Of a stretch of 64,000 nt of DNA, positions 20,040-30,826 are shown piece after piece; the stretch's first letter is position 1; every line of letters starts with the position of its first letter. Location of the stretch: positions 20,201,820 through 20,265,819 of the forward strand of contig NC_069670.1 of assembly GCF_027244095.1 (NCBI RefSeq), written 5' to 3'. A program made the position numbers and the translations under genes. Under the pieces are notes generated by a model, which was given only the letters and a program-made list of their open reading frames with translations, was not told the DNA's origin and searched no databases. Source of the DNA: Hemicordylus capensis (taxonomy: Eukaryota; Chordata; Lepidosauria; Squamata; Cordylidae).

Positions 20040-20640
20040 TCCCCCAGCCCTCTCTGCCTAGGGAAGTAACCTTTGCCTCTTAAGGAGTAAATCTGCTGCA
20101 GCTGCTGGTATCTTACTCTTCCGCTGAGAGAAACCTAGACAAGGGGCAAGGAATGGGGAAACAGCATAAGCTATGAATGGTGGATGTTGGGAAACTGATA
20201 TGAGTTAAGGGATGGTCAGTTGTTCATTCCAATGCAAACAAAGTTGGATCTGCGCTGATGATAGGCTTTGCATTCCTTCTAAGACTTTTGTTACACCATG
20301 ATAAATGACTAAGCTACCCTCTGTGTCTAAATACTTACCTGTAACTGGGGGGGTCTTCGCTCTCGATTTGGGTGCGCCCCGAAAGCCTTACTTGCTAGCA
20401 GTAAACATCCCATAAGCTTTTCCCTGTGTGTGTGTGTATTATTTGGCGTCATGCACCACCCAGACAAGAACCGGCTTTCACGGTTATATCAAGAGGCACA
20501 ATTACTACTTGTGATCTGGACTCTCAGCTTCTGTTAATTTGCGAAGATTGCATTCGCTCTTTTAGCAGATGCATCACGCCGCTGGTTTATATTCAGCGGG
20601 TTGTCTACTAAGAGAGAGTTCTGTAGCTGCGGCTGTCCCG
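20040..20640. mobile_element. Possible solo LTR of an endogenous retrovirus (fossil)
   Basis: The part at 20310-20430 looks like an R-U5 junction (CTTACCTGTAACTGGGGG, CGCTCTCGATTTGGGTGCGC, then GCAGTAAACATCCCATAAGC). No internal retroviral genes flank it, so if it is an LTR it is a solo remnant and old. Its ends and any target duplication could not be fixed by eye. Confidence 0.3.
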
Positions 20641-21507
20641 GTCAAGTTCAAGGCCTTAATGATCAAGTTCTACAACTGGGGGTGTCTGGTTCAGGGTCTT
20701 ACAGACTAAGTTCCCTGATACAGCAAGAGAGCTCTCGAACTCTTTCTGGGGCCTGGAGTTGGAAACAAAAGGCAAAGTATCGCCCAATGCAAATCCCATT
20801 TGGAACAGCTGCGCCGTTCTTGTCTTTTGGGGAGCAGGTTCCTTCCTCCCCACCCGCCCCACAGAAGCCAGCTTTCTGCTGCTGGGTGTTCATGTCCTGG
20901 GGGGCAAGAAGGAAGGAGAGGGTCCTCCCTGTCCTCAGGGTCTGGTGGTACTCAGGTGGGCCATCGTCTCTGCCTCGAGAGGCTCCGTTTAGCAATTTGA
21001 TCGCATGGCTCATCCCAGAACACCACTGCTGTAAACAAAGCTCCCGAACACGAGCCGGCAGCAATTCAGCGTGAAGCCCAGCTTGAGGGGAGGCAGCCGT
21101 GGGGCAGACCCCAGTGTGTGCCCCTTTAAAAGGTGCCTGGAACCTGAGGCTGGTGCTTTGAAGACCCCGTCTGGGGAGCTGGCCCTGGGTGTGGGCTCTT
21201 CTCAGCTATCCGCCCTGGCAAGGAACCTCTTCTTGGGCCCTGCAGCCAAGAAGCACCACTGGGGATAGGGGCGGGGGGGGGGGCTTCTGCTCAGGCCGTC
21301 CTGAAGGGGGCAGGGAGCTCTCCCCCCACCCCATCACCCACCAGGCAAGACTGGTCCATTCCAAAGCTGGCACTGGGCTTGCTGGCCAGCAGAGAGAAAC
21401 TGCCATCCCACTGCTGAACAAAAAAACAATAATCTAAATAATTCTAAATCATCATCATCATCATCATCCAACAGGTCCTGCGTTACAGAGTTATGCTCCT
21501 TGCGTGC
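20641..21507. other. Intergenic, no gene; short (ATC)n run
   Basis: Nothing recognised apart from a short (ATC)n at 21448-21468. Confidence 0.55.
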
Positions 21508-21515
21508 CGTGTGGG

Positions 21516-21891
21516 CAGAGGCGTAACTAGGGAAAACGGTGCCCGGGGCAAGCACTGAAATGGCGCCCCCGCCCCCCCCCAACATACTACATTATACTTA
21601 GGTTTTTCCTCACAAGCGCCCGCCGCCGCCGCCAAGCCAGGCCACTGACAGGCCGCCAGGCGCCAGCAAAGCAATGGGGGGGGCACGGGGGGCGCGGAAG
21701 GGACTGCTCGTGGGGGAGGGGGCGCCAACGTGCTCCCTTGACTGCTGCAGTGCTGCTGCACTGAGCAGGAAACATTTGTATTAACAAAAAAAATTAAAAA
21801 AAAATTTTGTCATGGCGGCGCCCCCCACGTGACCAGAAAAGATGGCGCCCGGGGCACGTGCCCCCCCTGCCCCCCCATAGTTACGCCTCTG
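21516..21891. mobile_element. 376-bp non-autonomous hAT element, family A, intact ends
   Basis: The termini CAGAGGCGTAACTA and TAGTTACGCCTCTG are inverted repeats. The 8-bp target duplication CGTGTGGG is perfect (21508-21515 and 21892-21899), diagnostic of the hAT superfamily. The inside is GC-rich at both ends with an AT-rich tract; no transposase frame. A second, inverted copy lies at 31152-31511. The perfect duplication suggests a fairly recent insertion. Confidence 0.92.
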
Positions 21892-21899
21892 CGTGTGGG

Positions 21900-22929
21900 T
21901 GTTCTGCCCGCCACCTCGGGAGTCTCAGCTTGCTCTGCACGGATTAGTTTGGTTTGACTTTCTCTGCAGAGCCAGAAGCAGCTTCCTAGGTCCCGGTTCA
22001 CACAGCCATCAACTGGGTCAGGGAGCTGGATTTGCCACCGTGAGTTCGATCGGAACAAGGCGGGAAACACGCGGGAGCACACACGGAACCGAGAGCCTGC
22101 AGGAGGCGGGGAAGGAGGCGCTGGGCTGCTCCGGCCAGGAGGTGGGAAAGTGGAAAGGAGCCAACACATCCAGCCACACAGAACCCAAGCCGGTCTTGCC
22201 GGTCCAGCAGCAGCAGACCTGCCCTCTGTCGTAGCAGGGCGACTGTCTTCAGAAGCAACCCCACCTCTTCTCCCCCCGCCCCACATCCAACCTTTCCGCA
22301 AGTTCTGCAACTCCCACAGTGGTGGGGGCTCCACTGATGTGCCCACCCCCAGGAACCGGGACATTCTTGGGGGAATTGCGGGGGGGGCAGGGGTGTGGGG
22401 GACCAGACTCCCCTGTGAGGCTGGAGGGGCGGGGGGAGAGAAGCCCACCACCCAGGCCATGTTCATTCTTTGCACTGAGCCGGGACCCTCCTCTGTGATC
22501 TTAGCCTGGGCTCTCTTTCCCCTGTGAACTCTGCCTTGTTGTGAGAAGCGCCTTGGATCAGCTGCACGCCTGTTTGTTTGGGCTGCTTGCCCACCCCTTG
22601 GCCCGGCAGCCTGATACGCCACCCTCGGCAGATGGCCCACGTGGCCTTGGGACTGTTTGCTTTCAAGCCAGCAAGTGCCAGGTCCCGCCCTGGGCTGGGA
22701 TCTTCCACGGGCCGCGGCCCCCTCCCCTCCCAGCCTCTGGCCACCGTACCCCAGGCGCTGGGATTACTTCGGTCCCTGGAAAAAGAGGACGCCGCCTCCA
22801 GCCACGGGCCAGGCCACGACAAGGCTCTCTCGAACAGATCTGGGCCTGTTCAGCCTATACCCAAGAGGCTGGTCTGGAGCACCGTTGGGCGCTCGGGGGG
22901 GGGGCCAGACCTGGGCCCCCAAGACCATG
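21900..22929. other. GC-rich intergenic stretch, no gene
   Basis: Long frames exist on both strands (one of 276 codons on the minus strand), but they are low-complexity Pro/Arg/Gly reading through GC-rich DNA, and part of that frame lies in the hAT element. I see no splice-supported exon. Confidence 0.6.
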
Positions 22930-23250
22930 CTTGACAGCAAAGACTGGCAGTGGCTCTCTGAGCCATCGGGGGGCCTTTTCCAACCCTCCCCGGAATTGGT
23001 GCCAGGGGTTTAAGAATCGGGGAGTTTCTGCATGCAAAGCAGATGTTCTAGTACTGCGCAATGGACCCCAACCCCAGTAGGAAGCTGCCTTCTGCAGAGT
23101 CAGACCCTTGGGCCATCTGCTGCCTGGCTTGTCTACACTGACTGGCAGCAGCTCTCCAAGGCCCCTCCCTGGAGGTGCAGCCAGAGGTTGAAGCTGGGAC
23201 CTTCCCAAGTCACACAGTGCACAACCGGGGTTATCCCAGTGACGAATTCT
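22930..23250 (-). mobile_element. tRNA-Ala-type SINE remnants, antisense
   Basis: GACTGGCAGTGGCTCTCTGA with TTCTGCATGCAAAGCAGATG (complement of the anticodon arm) makes one copy. AGGAAGCTGCCTTCTGCAGA with GACTGGCAGCAGCTCTCCAA makes a second, partial one. Further tail sequence follows at 23298-23400. Confidence 0.65.
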
Positions 23251-23407
23251 GACCTTTTTTCTCCTTCAGAGCCCCCCCCCACACCGAGTGGAAGCCACAT
23301 GGAACATCAGAAACTGCTGCCTACTGAGTCAGACCTTTGGTCCGTCTAGCTCAGTATCGTCTGCTCTGAGTGGCAAGAGCTCTCCAGGGGATTGGACAGG
23401 GGTCTTT

Positions 23408-23608
23408 CCCAGCGTGGTGTAGTGGTTAGAGAGCTGGACTAGGATCGGGGAGGCCCAAGTTCAAATCCCCATTCAGCCATGAGACTAGCTGGGTGACTCT
23501 GGGACAGTCACTTCTCTCTCAGCCTAACCTACCTCACAGGGTTGTTGTGAGGAGAAACTCAATTATTTAGTACACCGCTCTGGGCTCCTTGGAGGAAGGA
23601 TATAAAAT

Positions 23609-23642
<34 letters not shown>

Positions 23643-23645
23643 TAT
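23408..23645 (+). mobile_element. tRNA-derived SINE (GTAGTGGTTAG family), near complete, with (ATA)n tail
   Basis: CAGCGTGGTGTAGTGGTTAG (A box), AAGTTCAAATCCCCA (B box), CACAGGGTTGTTGTGAGGAG and CTCTGGGCTCCTTGGAGGA are followed by a tail of TAATAATAA repeats at 23609-23640. Confidence 0.9.
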
Positions 23646-24479
23646 ATCCAGAAAGTTCAGGGATAAGTGGGGGCAACTATGGCATGCATAGTGGGGGCTA
23701 CCCCCACCCCACCCCCCCGGAAAAGATGACTTTCCGAACCTCCCTGTTTAATAGCTTCTCCCAGGAGATACGCCTTAATCGGAGCCAGGCTGACCAATAT
23801 CCACGAGGAGGGCCAGATGGCAGGCAGATGTGTGCGTTCATCAGCGAGGCCCTCCACACTCGGGGCTGGGGTGGGGAAAGGAGGCGGCCCAGGGCTGGTT
23901 CCCAGAGCACATGGCTTCACGCCTATCTTGAGTGATCTGTCAGAAAGGGACCGGCCAAGTCACTCCAGTCCTGCTGAGGAACAAATTAGAGAGTGAGTCA
24001 AGATTTGGCACTGGGGACCCTCTTGTAGGACGTGTCCAAAGGTGCCCCCTGGTGGCCAGCCCTGAAGCTTGCAGGAAAACAACACGAAGTTTTTCACACC
24101 GTGCTTTTAAAGCCCTTTAGTTTGCATCTCCTCCGGGATGGAGGGTGTGTGTGTTCACATATCGGGCGGATAAACCCCGAAGTCCCTACGCGCTATTGGG
24201 GAGCAGTTCACACACAGTCCAGGTTTTTCCACTGTGCAGCCTGGTTTAGATCTAGGGTGAAAAAAATCCACTTTTTGCATCAGGTTTTTGGGATAGCTTT
24301 GTCCGCAGTAAAGCCTCCCGGGAAACTTGCAGGAAAGCCTGCTGTGTGGAGAATTCCCAGGGGATGTTCAGCCTCCCACTCTCCTGCTTATTCTTTGGAA
24401 CCAAAGTTGAGCCCAGGTATGGTCCATCTAGTTTGAGTTTAGCATTTCTGTTTCCAATGGTAGCCACCCTTTTTGTTTT
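23646..24479. other. Intergenic, no feature recognised
   Basis: No exon or named repeat could be supported. Confidence 0.55.
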
Positions 24480-24770
24480 CTTAGGAAGCTCACAAGTAGG
24501 GTATGAAGGCAGTGGCCTCCCTCTGTTGTATAGAGGGAGGCCACAGCAGCTGGCATTTGTATTTCAGGTAAACTGAGCCTAAACATGGAAGTTCTCCATC
24601 TGCCTTCCAGGATGCCTCTGAGACAGGCCTGCTCAACTTTGGCAGACGTTGGCCTGCAGATGTTGGCCTGCAACTCCCAGAATCCCTGGCTATTGGCCAC
24701 TGTGGCTGGGGATTATGGGAGTTGTAGTCCAAAAACAGCTGGGGGGGGCTACGTTGAGCAGCCCTCGGAT
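24480..24770. mobile_element. CR1-like fragment followed by a MITE
   Basis: 24480-24610 carries CR1 phrases (GGAAGCTCACAAGTAGGGTA). 24627-24768 is a palindromic MITE with GCCTGCTCAACTTTGGC at the left, GATTATGGGAGTTGTAGTCC inside and GTTGAGCAGCCC at the right. Confidence 0.6.
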
Positions 24771-25010
24771 CTAAGACAACAAGAACTGCCTTGCCAACTC
24801 AGGCCAAAAGTCCACCTAGTCGAGCATTTCTGCCTTCAGCAAGATGCTGCCGTTTGAAATTCACAAGCAGAGCATTTAACAGGGATTCCTTGTGCTTTGT
24901 CCCTCGCATGTGGTACCCAGAGAGAGATATACTGGCTCTGAATGTGGAGGTTCTGTTTAGCAGTTATGGCTGACAGTTACTATCTCTCAGCCTAACTTAC
25001 CTCACAGAGT

Positions 25011-26267
25011 TAGGAACATCAGAAGCTGACGCCTTCTGAGTCAGACCATTGGTCCATCTAGCTCAGTATTGCCTAACCCGACTGGCAGCAGCTTCTCCAA
25101 GGTTGCGGCAACAAAGCGGGATGCACGCTTGATAGAAAGTAGAATAGAAAAATACCGTGCAAAGATAAATAGTGAGGGACCAAAAATTGCTATTAGTAGC
25201 GGAGGCTCTGCAATTGCTGCAGAAAAGCCAAAATTCAGAGTAAAGGAAGGAAAGCGCTACACATGAGTCCGTATGACAAATTCTGGATGCTATATTGTAA
25301 ATGTAAGTGATAAAGTCATGTCAATCACTAATCTAGAAAACTGGAACAAAAAGCAGTGATCTGGCAACTAATGCTGCACATACATATACCCAAACTCATT
25401 GACTCAAATAGTGAGTGAATAATCATAACAAAGAATGAATGTACATCTGGACAAGCACATAAATACACTACAAATTATAGTATATAAGTCCATATAGAGA
25501 ATAGTAAGCACTCCAACGTTGATAAGGATTCCAAATGAGTCACAAACGTAGATATATGGAGTAATGTCTGAGCATGCATGTGAAAAAATATAGCATCACA
25601 AAGGGGAGCTGAAGCTTCTTGCCAAACTGGAGAAAGTCCAATAGGCTAACCTGGGATTCTTAAGCCCATTTTGGATGATCCTGATCCTTCATCAGAGACC
25701 ACAATTATTCTGTAACAACAAGATAAGAGCTAACAAGTCTCCCAGTCAAGGATTTTCACAGATAATCATAGTAATGTTAACAATATCCTCCCCCTTATAC
25801 ACACAACGATACATACCAACTTTCCTCCTATTTAAGCTTACAATCTTTATACAGGCAACCCTTCCTCTTACATCTTCTTGAGGAGAAAAAACGCTTACTA
25901 GTCGACAAGCTGCAAGGCTTGAGAATATATAGTCCGATACCAATTAAGAAAATTCTGATCAGGTGAAAACACCTACAAATTGGTCTCTCAAGGTAATGAT
26001 AAGCATGTAAAGGCATCAGCTGTGTACTGTCATCACATCCACCAGCAATACGATTCACCTTTATCACTTACATTTACAATATAGCATCCAGAATTTGTCA
26101 TACGGACTAATGTGTAGTGCTTTCCTTCCTTTACTCTGAATTTTGGCTTTTCTGCAGCAATTGCAGAGCCTCCGCTACTAATAGCAATTTTTGGTCCCTC
26201 ACTATTTACCTTTGCACGGTATTTTTCTATTCTACTTTCTCCAAGGTTGCGGGAAGGAATCTCTCTA
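25011..26267 (-). mobile_element. 5S-type SINE (antisense) split by a 1.13-kb insertion
   Basis: The SINE tail complement runs at 25011-25108 (GACCATTGGTCCATCTAGCT) and resumes at 26237 (CCAAGGTTGCGGGAAGGAAT). The 16-base duplicate TTCTCCAAGGTTGCGG at both junctions (25093-25108 and 26237-26252) shows that a single insertion event split it. The SINE is then cut short by the hAT family B element at about 26268. Confidence 0.85.
25109..26236. mobile_element. Insertion with 182-bp inverted arms; Penelope-like element suspected
   Basis: The arms at 25134-25315 and 26059-26240 are inverted copies differing at few positions. A target duplication of about 16 bp points to target-primed retrotransposition more than a cut-and-paste element. 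Both arms, read outside-in, keep an open frame with RIEKYRAKINSEGPKIAISS-type sequence. The middle holds no frame over 70 codons. Inverted terminal arms with variable-length duplications are known for Penelope-like elements, so that is my first candidate; twin-priming of a LINE is another. No RT domain is visible. Confidence 0.6.
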
Positions 26268-27458
26268 CATGGGCGGAACCGGGGTGGGGCAGCCAGGGCA
26301 CATGCCCTGGGCGCCACTGAGGGAGGGGTGCCACGCCCGTTCCTGCCACCACCACCACCCCGCTGCCCACCTGCTCAGCCCCAGGGACCCTCAGCCACTT
26401 GCCATCCTACTTGCCTTCTAGGAGGCCTGCAAACTGCAGAGCAGCTCTTCTCTCCCCGCCTCTCAGCTGATCGGTGGGTGGGCGGGGCTTACAGAGAGGC
26501 CTCCCTGAAGCCTGAACTGGGCAGGCCCCAAAGAACCCAGGAAGAAGAAGAAGGCAGGCAGAGTTCTCTGCAACAGCAGATCCTCTGTGCAGACCATCCA
26601 GCACAGCTTTTGCCAGGTAGACTGTGAATTTCTTTTTGTGGTTTACCCCTGATATATAGGGATCTGCTTGCCATAGGGCTTTGATATTGGGGGGGGGGGG
26701 GGGACGCGAGACTGAGAAATCTCTGAATATTTAATTTGAAACAGACTGGAAAATGTGGTGGCTTTAAAAACAAAAACTATCTAAAAAGCCCTATAGTGGC
26801 TTGTTTCATGGAAGAAAATTACAAAAACTTCTGGAACAATATTATATTCATTCATTCATTCATTCATTTATAAATGCACTTATGTTCAAGTTGTTTTGCA
26901 ACCCAGAAGGTCTGAGTGAGAACTGTGAAGCATTTGTTGTGCTTTTATTTTATTTTATTTTATTTTATTTTTCTTGCATGTGAACTGCTCCCCAATAACT
27001 CGCAGGGACTTCAGGGTAAATCTGGCCAACATGTGAATGCAGCTCCTCCTTTCCAGAAGAGATGTGTGTTATAGGGTTTTAAAAGCCCCATGTGAAAAAC
27101 CTCCTGGAATCAAACTTGACTGAATTTGTTCAGAATTCTGAGAAAACAAACATAGGCTCACCCTGCATGGTTGAAAGTCTGCTTTGCTAATCTGCAGCGA
27201 GGGGCCCATTTTAATAATTAGTGTTTCTAGTGTGTTCTAGGCATTAAAAGTAGCACAAATATATAGTACTGAATGTATATCACTATATACTGTGAAGTGT
27301 GCGTGTGTGTATTCAGTAAAATGTATTTCCAGGCAGCATACTTCTTTTGAAATATTGGACTTCAATCCTTGGGGGCCTGGGATGTGTGGAGGCCCTGGAC
27401 TTTGGGGCCCATTTTAAAATCTCGTCTCTGGGCCCATTCCAACCTTGCTATGCCCTTG
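26268..27458. mobile_element. hAT-like element, family B, long copy 1
   Basis: It shares about 1 kb with 31512-32570: GCCTCTCAGCTGATCGG, TATATAGGGATCTGCTTGCC, GGCTTGTTTCATGG and CAACCCAGAAGGTCTG. The right end, CCAACCTTGCTATGCCCTTGG, matches the right end of the short copy at 54333-54616. The left end (GGGCGGAACCGGGGTGGGGC) differs from the other copies. It contains (ATTC)n at 26847 and (TTTTA)n at 26944-26972. No transposase frame is present. Confidence 0.75.
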
Positions 27459-28039
27459 GCGGAATAGATACATATGTATTGATCACGACACATGGGTTTC
27501 TGCACAACACCTGCACAGAAGAAACTTCCATGTAGAAAATGTGTCTCTTGTCAATTGACCCTGAATTTTCCACCCATGACTGGGATATTTGAGAGTTAGA
27601 GTCAATCATAAAAGAACAGCACACTGCTTGTGACAGGAAGGGGCAAATTACACTGATTTCTTCGTCTGGCAAGGACTGCTTTTGGCCCTGGCAGAACTTG
27701 GCTGTCTGCTCCTGTTGCAAATGCCTCTGTCTAGTGTGGCAAACTCATGTCTCCTCCTCCCTCTTGGTGTCCAAGTCAGCACTGGTGTGGTGAATGCACA
27801 GATACCCCATCATGAGCCAACAGTCATCACAAGACATAGGCTGGCAGGAATCATTAACTGGTTTGATCCTCTAGGACAAAGTCATGTTTTTTAAAAAGCA
27901 TGAGATGAGGCAGAGAAAATGACACTTGGAATCCTCACATAACTCCTGACTGTTGTTCTAAGCCTTTTACAGAGATGGCTCATGTGTTTGGGTTTTGATC
28001 AACAACCATGTCTAGATGGTACAGTGTTCCTTTCAACAG
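27459..28039. other. Intergenic, no feature recognised
   Basis: No exon or repeat identified. Confidence 0.5.
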
Positions 28040-28142
28040 GGATTTCCAGATATTGTTGACTACAAGTCCCATCATTCCTGTTTCGACAGGGGCGCAATTT
28101 CACTGCTTGCTCTAGGCGATATTTCCCCTAGATACGCCTCTG
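28040..28142. mobile_element. MITE fragment and 56-bp hAT family A remnant
   Basis: 28040-28076 is part of the GACTACAAGTCCCATCATTC MITE class. 28087-28142 runs from CAGGGGCGC to TAGATACGCCTCTG and matches only the two ends of family A, so it is an internal-deletion derivative or a chimera. The flanks do not form a target duplication. Confidence 0.5.
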
Positions 28143-28345
28143 TCTCTCTCCAATGCCAGGGAGGGAGCTTGGAACCTTCTTCCTCCAAGCATGCAGGTGG
28201 TCTTCCCAGAGTGGCTCCATCCACTAAGGGGACTGTCTTACAGGGTTCACATGTGTAGTCTCCCATCCAAATGCAAACCAGGGCAGACCCTGCTTAGCAA
28301 AGGGGTCATGCTTGCTAACACAAGGCCAGCTCTGGAGCTTGCCTT
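28143..28345 (-). mobile_element. 5S-headed SINE, antisense, head half
   Basis: CCAGGGAGGGAGCTTGGAAC, AAGCATGCAGGTGGTCTTCC, GTAGTCTCCCATCCAAATGC and CAGACCCTGCTTAGCAAAGG are the complement of the tRNA-like junction and of the 5S head. Confidence 0.8.
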
Positions 28346-28559
28346 CACTGGCTCACCAGCACTTGAGCGGCCTTGCTGGACCTGGGCACAGACGAGTAAG
28401 AGTCACCAGGTGAAAAGTAAGAGTCATTCCTTCTTCTTAGAACTACTTGGGGATTGTTTGGCTTCCTTTTTTTGTTAGCTTTAAACCCCCTTGAGGGCCT
28501 CCCAGCCAAAAGAGGGAAGAGAAGTTATTTAGAAAATATCTTACCCTTACCCTGGGGCT

Positions 28560-28705
28560 GTTTTATTCATCCATTCATTTATTCATATATATTAGAAACA
28601 TTTGATATACCGCCCACTCCAAAGACTCTGGGCGGTATGCAAAAACATGCAAAACAAGACAGCATTAAAATTGCATTCTAAATAAAACTAAAGTAACAAA
28701 GAAAA
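28560..28705 (-). mobile_element. LINE/SINE 3' tail fragment, antisense
   Basis: CATTCATTTATTCATATATA followed by GATATACCGCCCACTCCAAA and GGGCGGTATGCAAAAACATG is the typical complement of a squamate LINE 3' end. Only the tail is present. Confidence 0.5.
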
Positions 28706-28754
28706 AAGGAAAAGCGGGGGGGGGGGAGCACATAGGTAAACTACAGGGTAAAAG

Positions 28755-29205
28755 TTTTGAAGGTTCCCTCCCTGGTAGCATCTCCAGAAAGGAAGGGCTG
28801 GGAGAGACTCCGGCCTGCAGCCTTGGAGAGCGGCTGCCAGTCAGTGTAGACGGTCCTATGCTAAATGGACCAAGGCTCTGACTCCGTAAGAGGAAGAGAG
28901 GAGAGCTGGTCTTGGGGTAGCAAGCATGACTTGTCCCCATAGCTAAGCAGGGTCTGCCCTGGTTGCATCTGAATGGGAGACTTGATGTGTGAGCACTGCA
29001 AGATATTCCCCTCAGGGGATGGAGCCACTCTGGGAAGAGCATCTAGGCTCCAAGTTCCCTCCCTGGCAGCATCTTCAAGACAGGGCTGAGAGAGATTCTT
29101 GCCCGCAACCTTGGAGAAGCCACTGCCAGTCTATGTAGACAATACTGAGCTAGATAGACCAATTGTCTGACTCAGTATATGGCAGCTTCCTATGTTCCTA
29201 TGACT
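28755..29205 (+). mobile_element. Two 5S-type SINEs in tandem, sense
   Basis: 28755-28890 is a headless body and tail. 28893-29205 is a full copy: GCTGGTCTTGGGGTAGCAAG, TAGCTAAGCAGGGTCTGCCC, GAATGGGAGAC, GGGATGGAGCCACTCTGGGA, CCTGGCAGCATCTTCAAG and the tail ending CAGCTTCCTATGTTCCTATG. Confidence 0.88.
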
Positions 29206-29539
29206 CACTATGGGAGCACAGGGAGGCTACCTCTGAGAACGTGCAGAGGGCCTTCCCCGCTAAATCGCCCTAGCCTGCATACTGGGGGTTAGGAAGCAGG
29301 GAAACAACCAGGCAGGTCAAAGAAGGCAGCCCATTGCCTCTTGCCTTTGAAAGTGGTCGCCTCTGATCTGAGATGGACAGAGCTGGCTCAGGCTGGTCTC
29401 TGGGAGAAACAGAGGGTAGAGAAAGGGAATGCAGAGGAGCAATGATGAGGACTGGCTGGAAGGGGAGAACAGCAAGATGAGACAAGGGAGCTAGAAGAAA
29501 GACAAACCCCTCTGCGAACTGGGCAGAGTCATTTTTTAA
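29206..29539. other. Intergenic, no feature recognised
   Basis: No repeat or exon seen. Confidence 0.5.
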
Positions 29540-30010
29540 AGTGGCAATTCTCTTGTATTTAGCAGGGGGAGAGCAACTGGCCCTATCCAGCCCCAGCACA
29601 GCATCTGTCCAGTGGCTGTTGCTGGCATCTCCCTGGTCTTTCTTTTTAGCTTGTGAGGGGTGCTTGCTGGGGACAGGAAACCCTCTTCTATTCCCCTGTG
29701 TAAACCACTTGGAGAATTCTTTTGTTTTACATGCATACATATCCATATATGTAAATATATGCAGTCGGCTTCTTCCCTGGTCTAGAACCACAGGGTTGAA
29801 ATAAGGAAGCAGCTTTAGGACCTTCCTAACTGCAAGAGCTGTTCCACCGTGGAACAGCTTGCCTTGTGCCGGGCTGGGTTCTCCTTTGCGGGAGGTTTCC
29901 AGACAAACAGAGGCCCTCTGTCAGGGATGTGGAAGCAGGGCTGTGCTCTGTGAAGGGGGTTGGTCTAGAGGACCTCCAGGGTACCCTTCAACTCTAACAT
30001 TCTGCTATCT
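29540..30010 (+). mobile_element. L2-tailed SINE-like repeat followed by CR1 3' end, both sense
   Basis: 29540-29770 carries TTGTATTTAGCAGGGGGAGA and CAGCACAGCATCTGTCCAGT. 29825-30008 carries CR1 3' phrases in sense orientation: AAGAGCTGTTCCACCGTGG, GGTTTCCAGACAAACAGAGG, TCTAGAGGACCTCCAGGGTA and TTCAACTCTAACATTCTG. 30010-30354 has nothing recognised. Confidence 0.7.
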
Positions 30011-30354
30011 TTACCATGCATTCCTTGCAGAACCCATTGATGTGAAGTTGGGGGACATCTCATCAAACTCATAATCAGCCATGCTGGGATGAGGGGTAGG
30101 AGCTAGATTTAAAAAAAAAATTATCACTTTCAATGTCACTTTCAACGAAGGGCGCAGAATTAGCACTGTGCCCAGTCTGACCCACAAGATGCTGAAATGG
30201 GGGCACCAAATGTGCTTCTGCTACAACATGGCTATTAGTACCCGTGGGTGGCCCCGTTGTGTCCCTGAGGATTACACATTTTGTGTCTGATTTCCTAGGG
30301 AACAAGTCACAACCCACCCAGACTCCACCCCAGAGGCGACTCCTTCTGAGCAAG

Positions 30355-30826
30355 ATAGGAACACAGGAAGCTGCCCTATACTGAGTCAGACCCTTGGTCC
30401 ATCTAGCTCAGTGTTGTCTACCCAGACTGGCAGCGGCTTCTCCAAGGTTGCAGGCAGGAGTCTCTCTCAGGCCTATCTCAGAGATGCTGCTAGGGAGGGA
30501 ACGTGGAACCTTCTGCATGCAAAGCATAGGAACACAGGAAACTGCCACATGCTGAGTCAGACCCTTGGTCCATCTAGCTCAGTTTTGTCTGCACAGATTG
30601 GCAGCGGCTTCTCGAAGGTTGCAGGCAGGAATCTCTCTCATCTTGGAGATGCTGCCAGGGAGGGAACTTGGGACCTAGATGCTCTTCCCAGAGCGGCTCC
30701 ATCCCTTAAAGGGAATATCTTGTAGTGCTCACACGTCTAGTCTCCCATCCATATGCAACCAGTGCAGACCCTGCTTAGCTAAGAGGACAAGTCATGCTGG
30801 CTACCCCAAGACCAGCTCTCCTGGAG
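30355..30826 (-). mobile_element. Two 5S-type SINEs in tandem, antisense
   Basis: 30355-30520 is a tail-and-body copy ending at CATGCAAAGC. 30527-30826 is a longer copy that reaches the 5S head complement (CAGACCCTGCTTAGCTAAGA). Both begin with AGGAACACAGGAAGCTGCC-like sequence. Confidence 0.85.

Noticed and set aside
21810-22640. 276-codon open frame on the minus strand
   Set aside because: It ends inside the hAT element at 21516-21891 and otherwise reads low-complexity GC-rich sequence.
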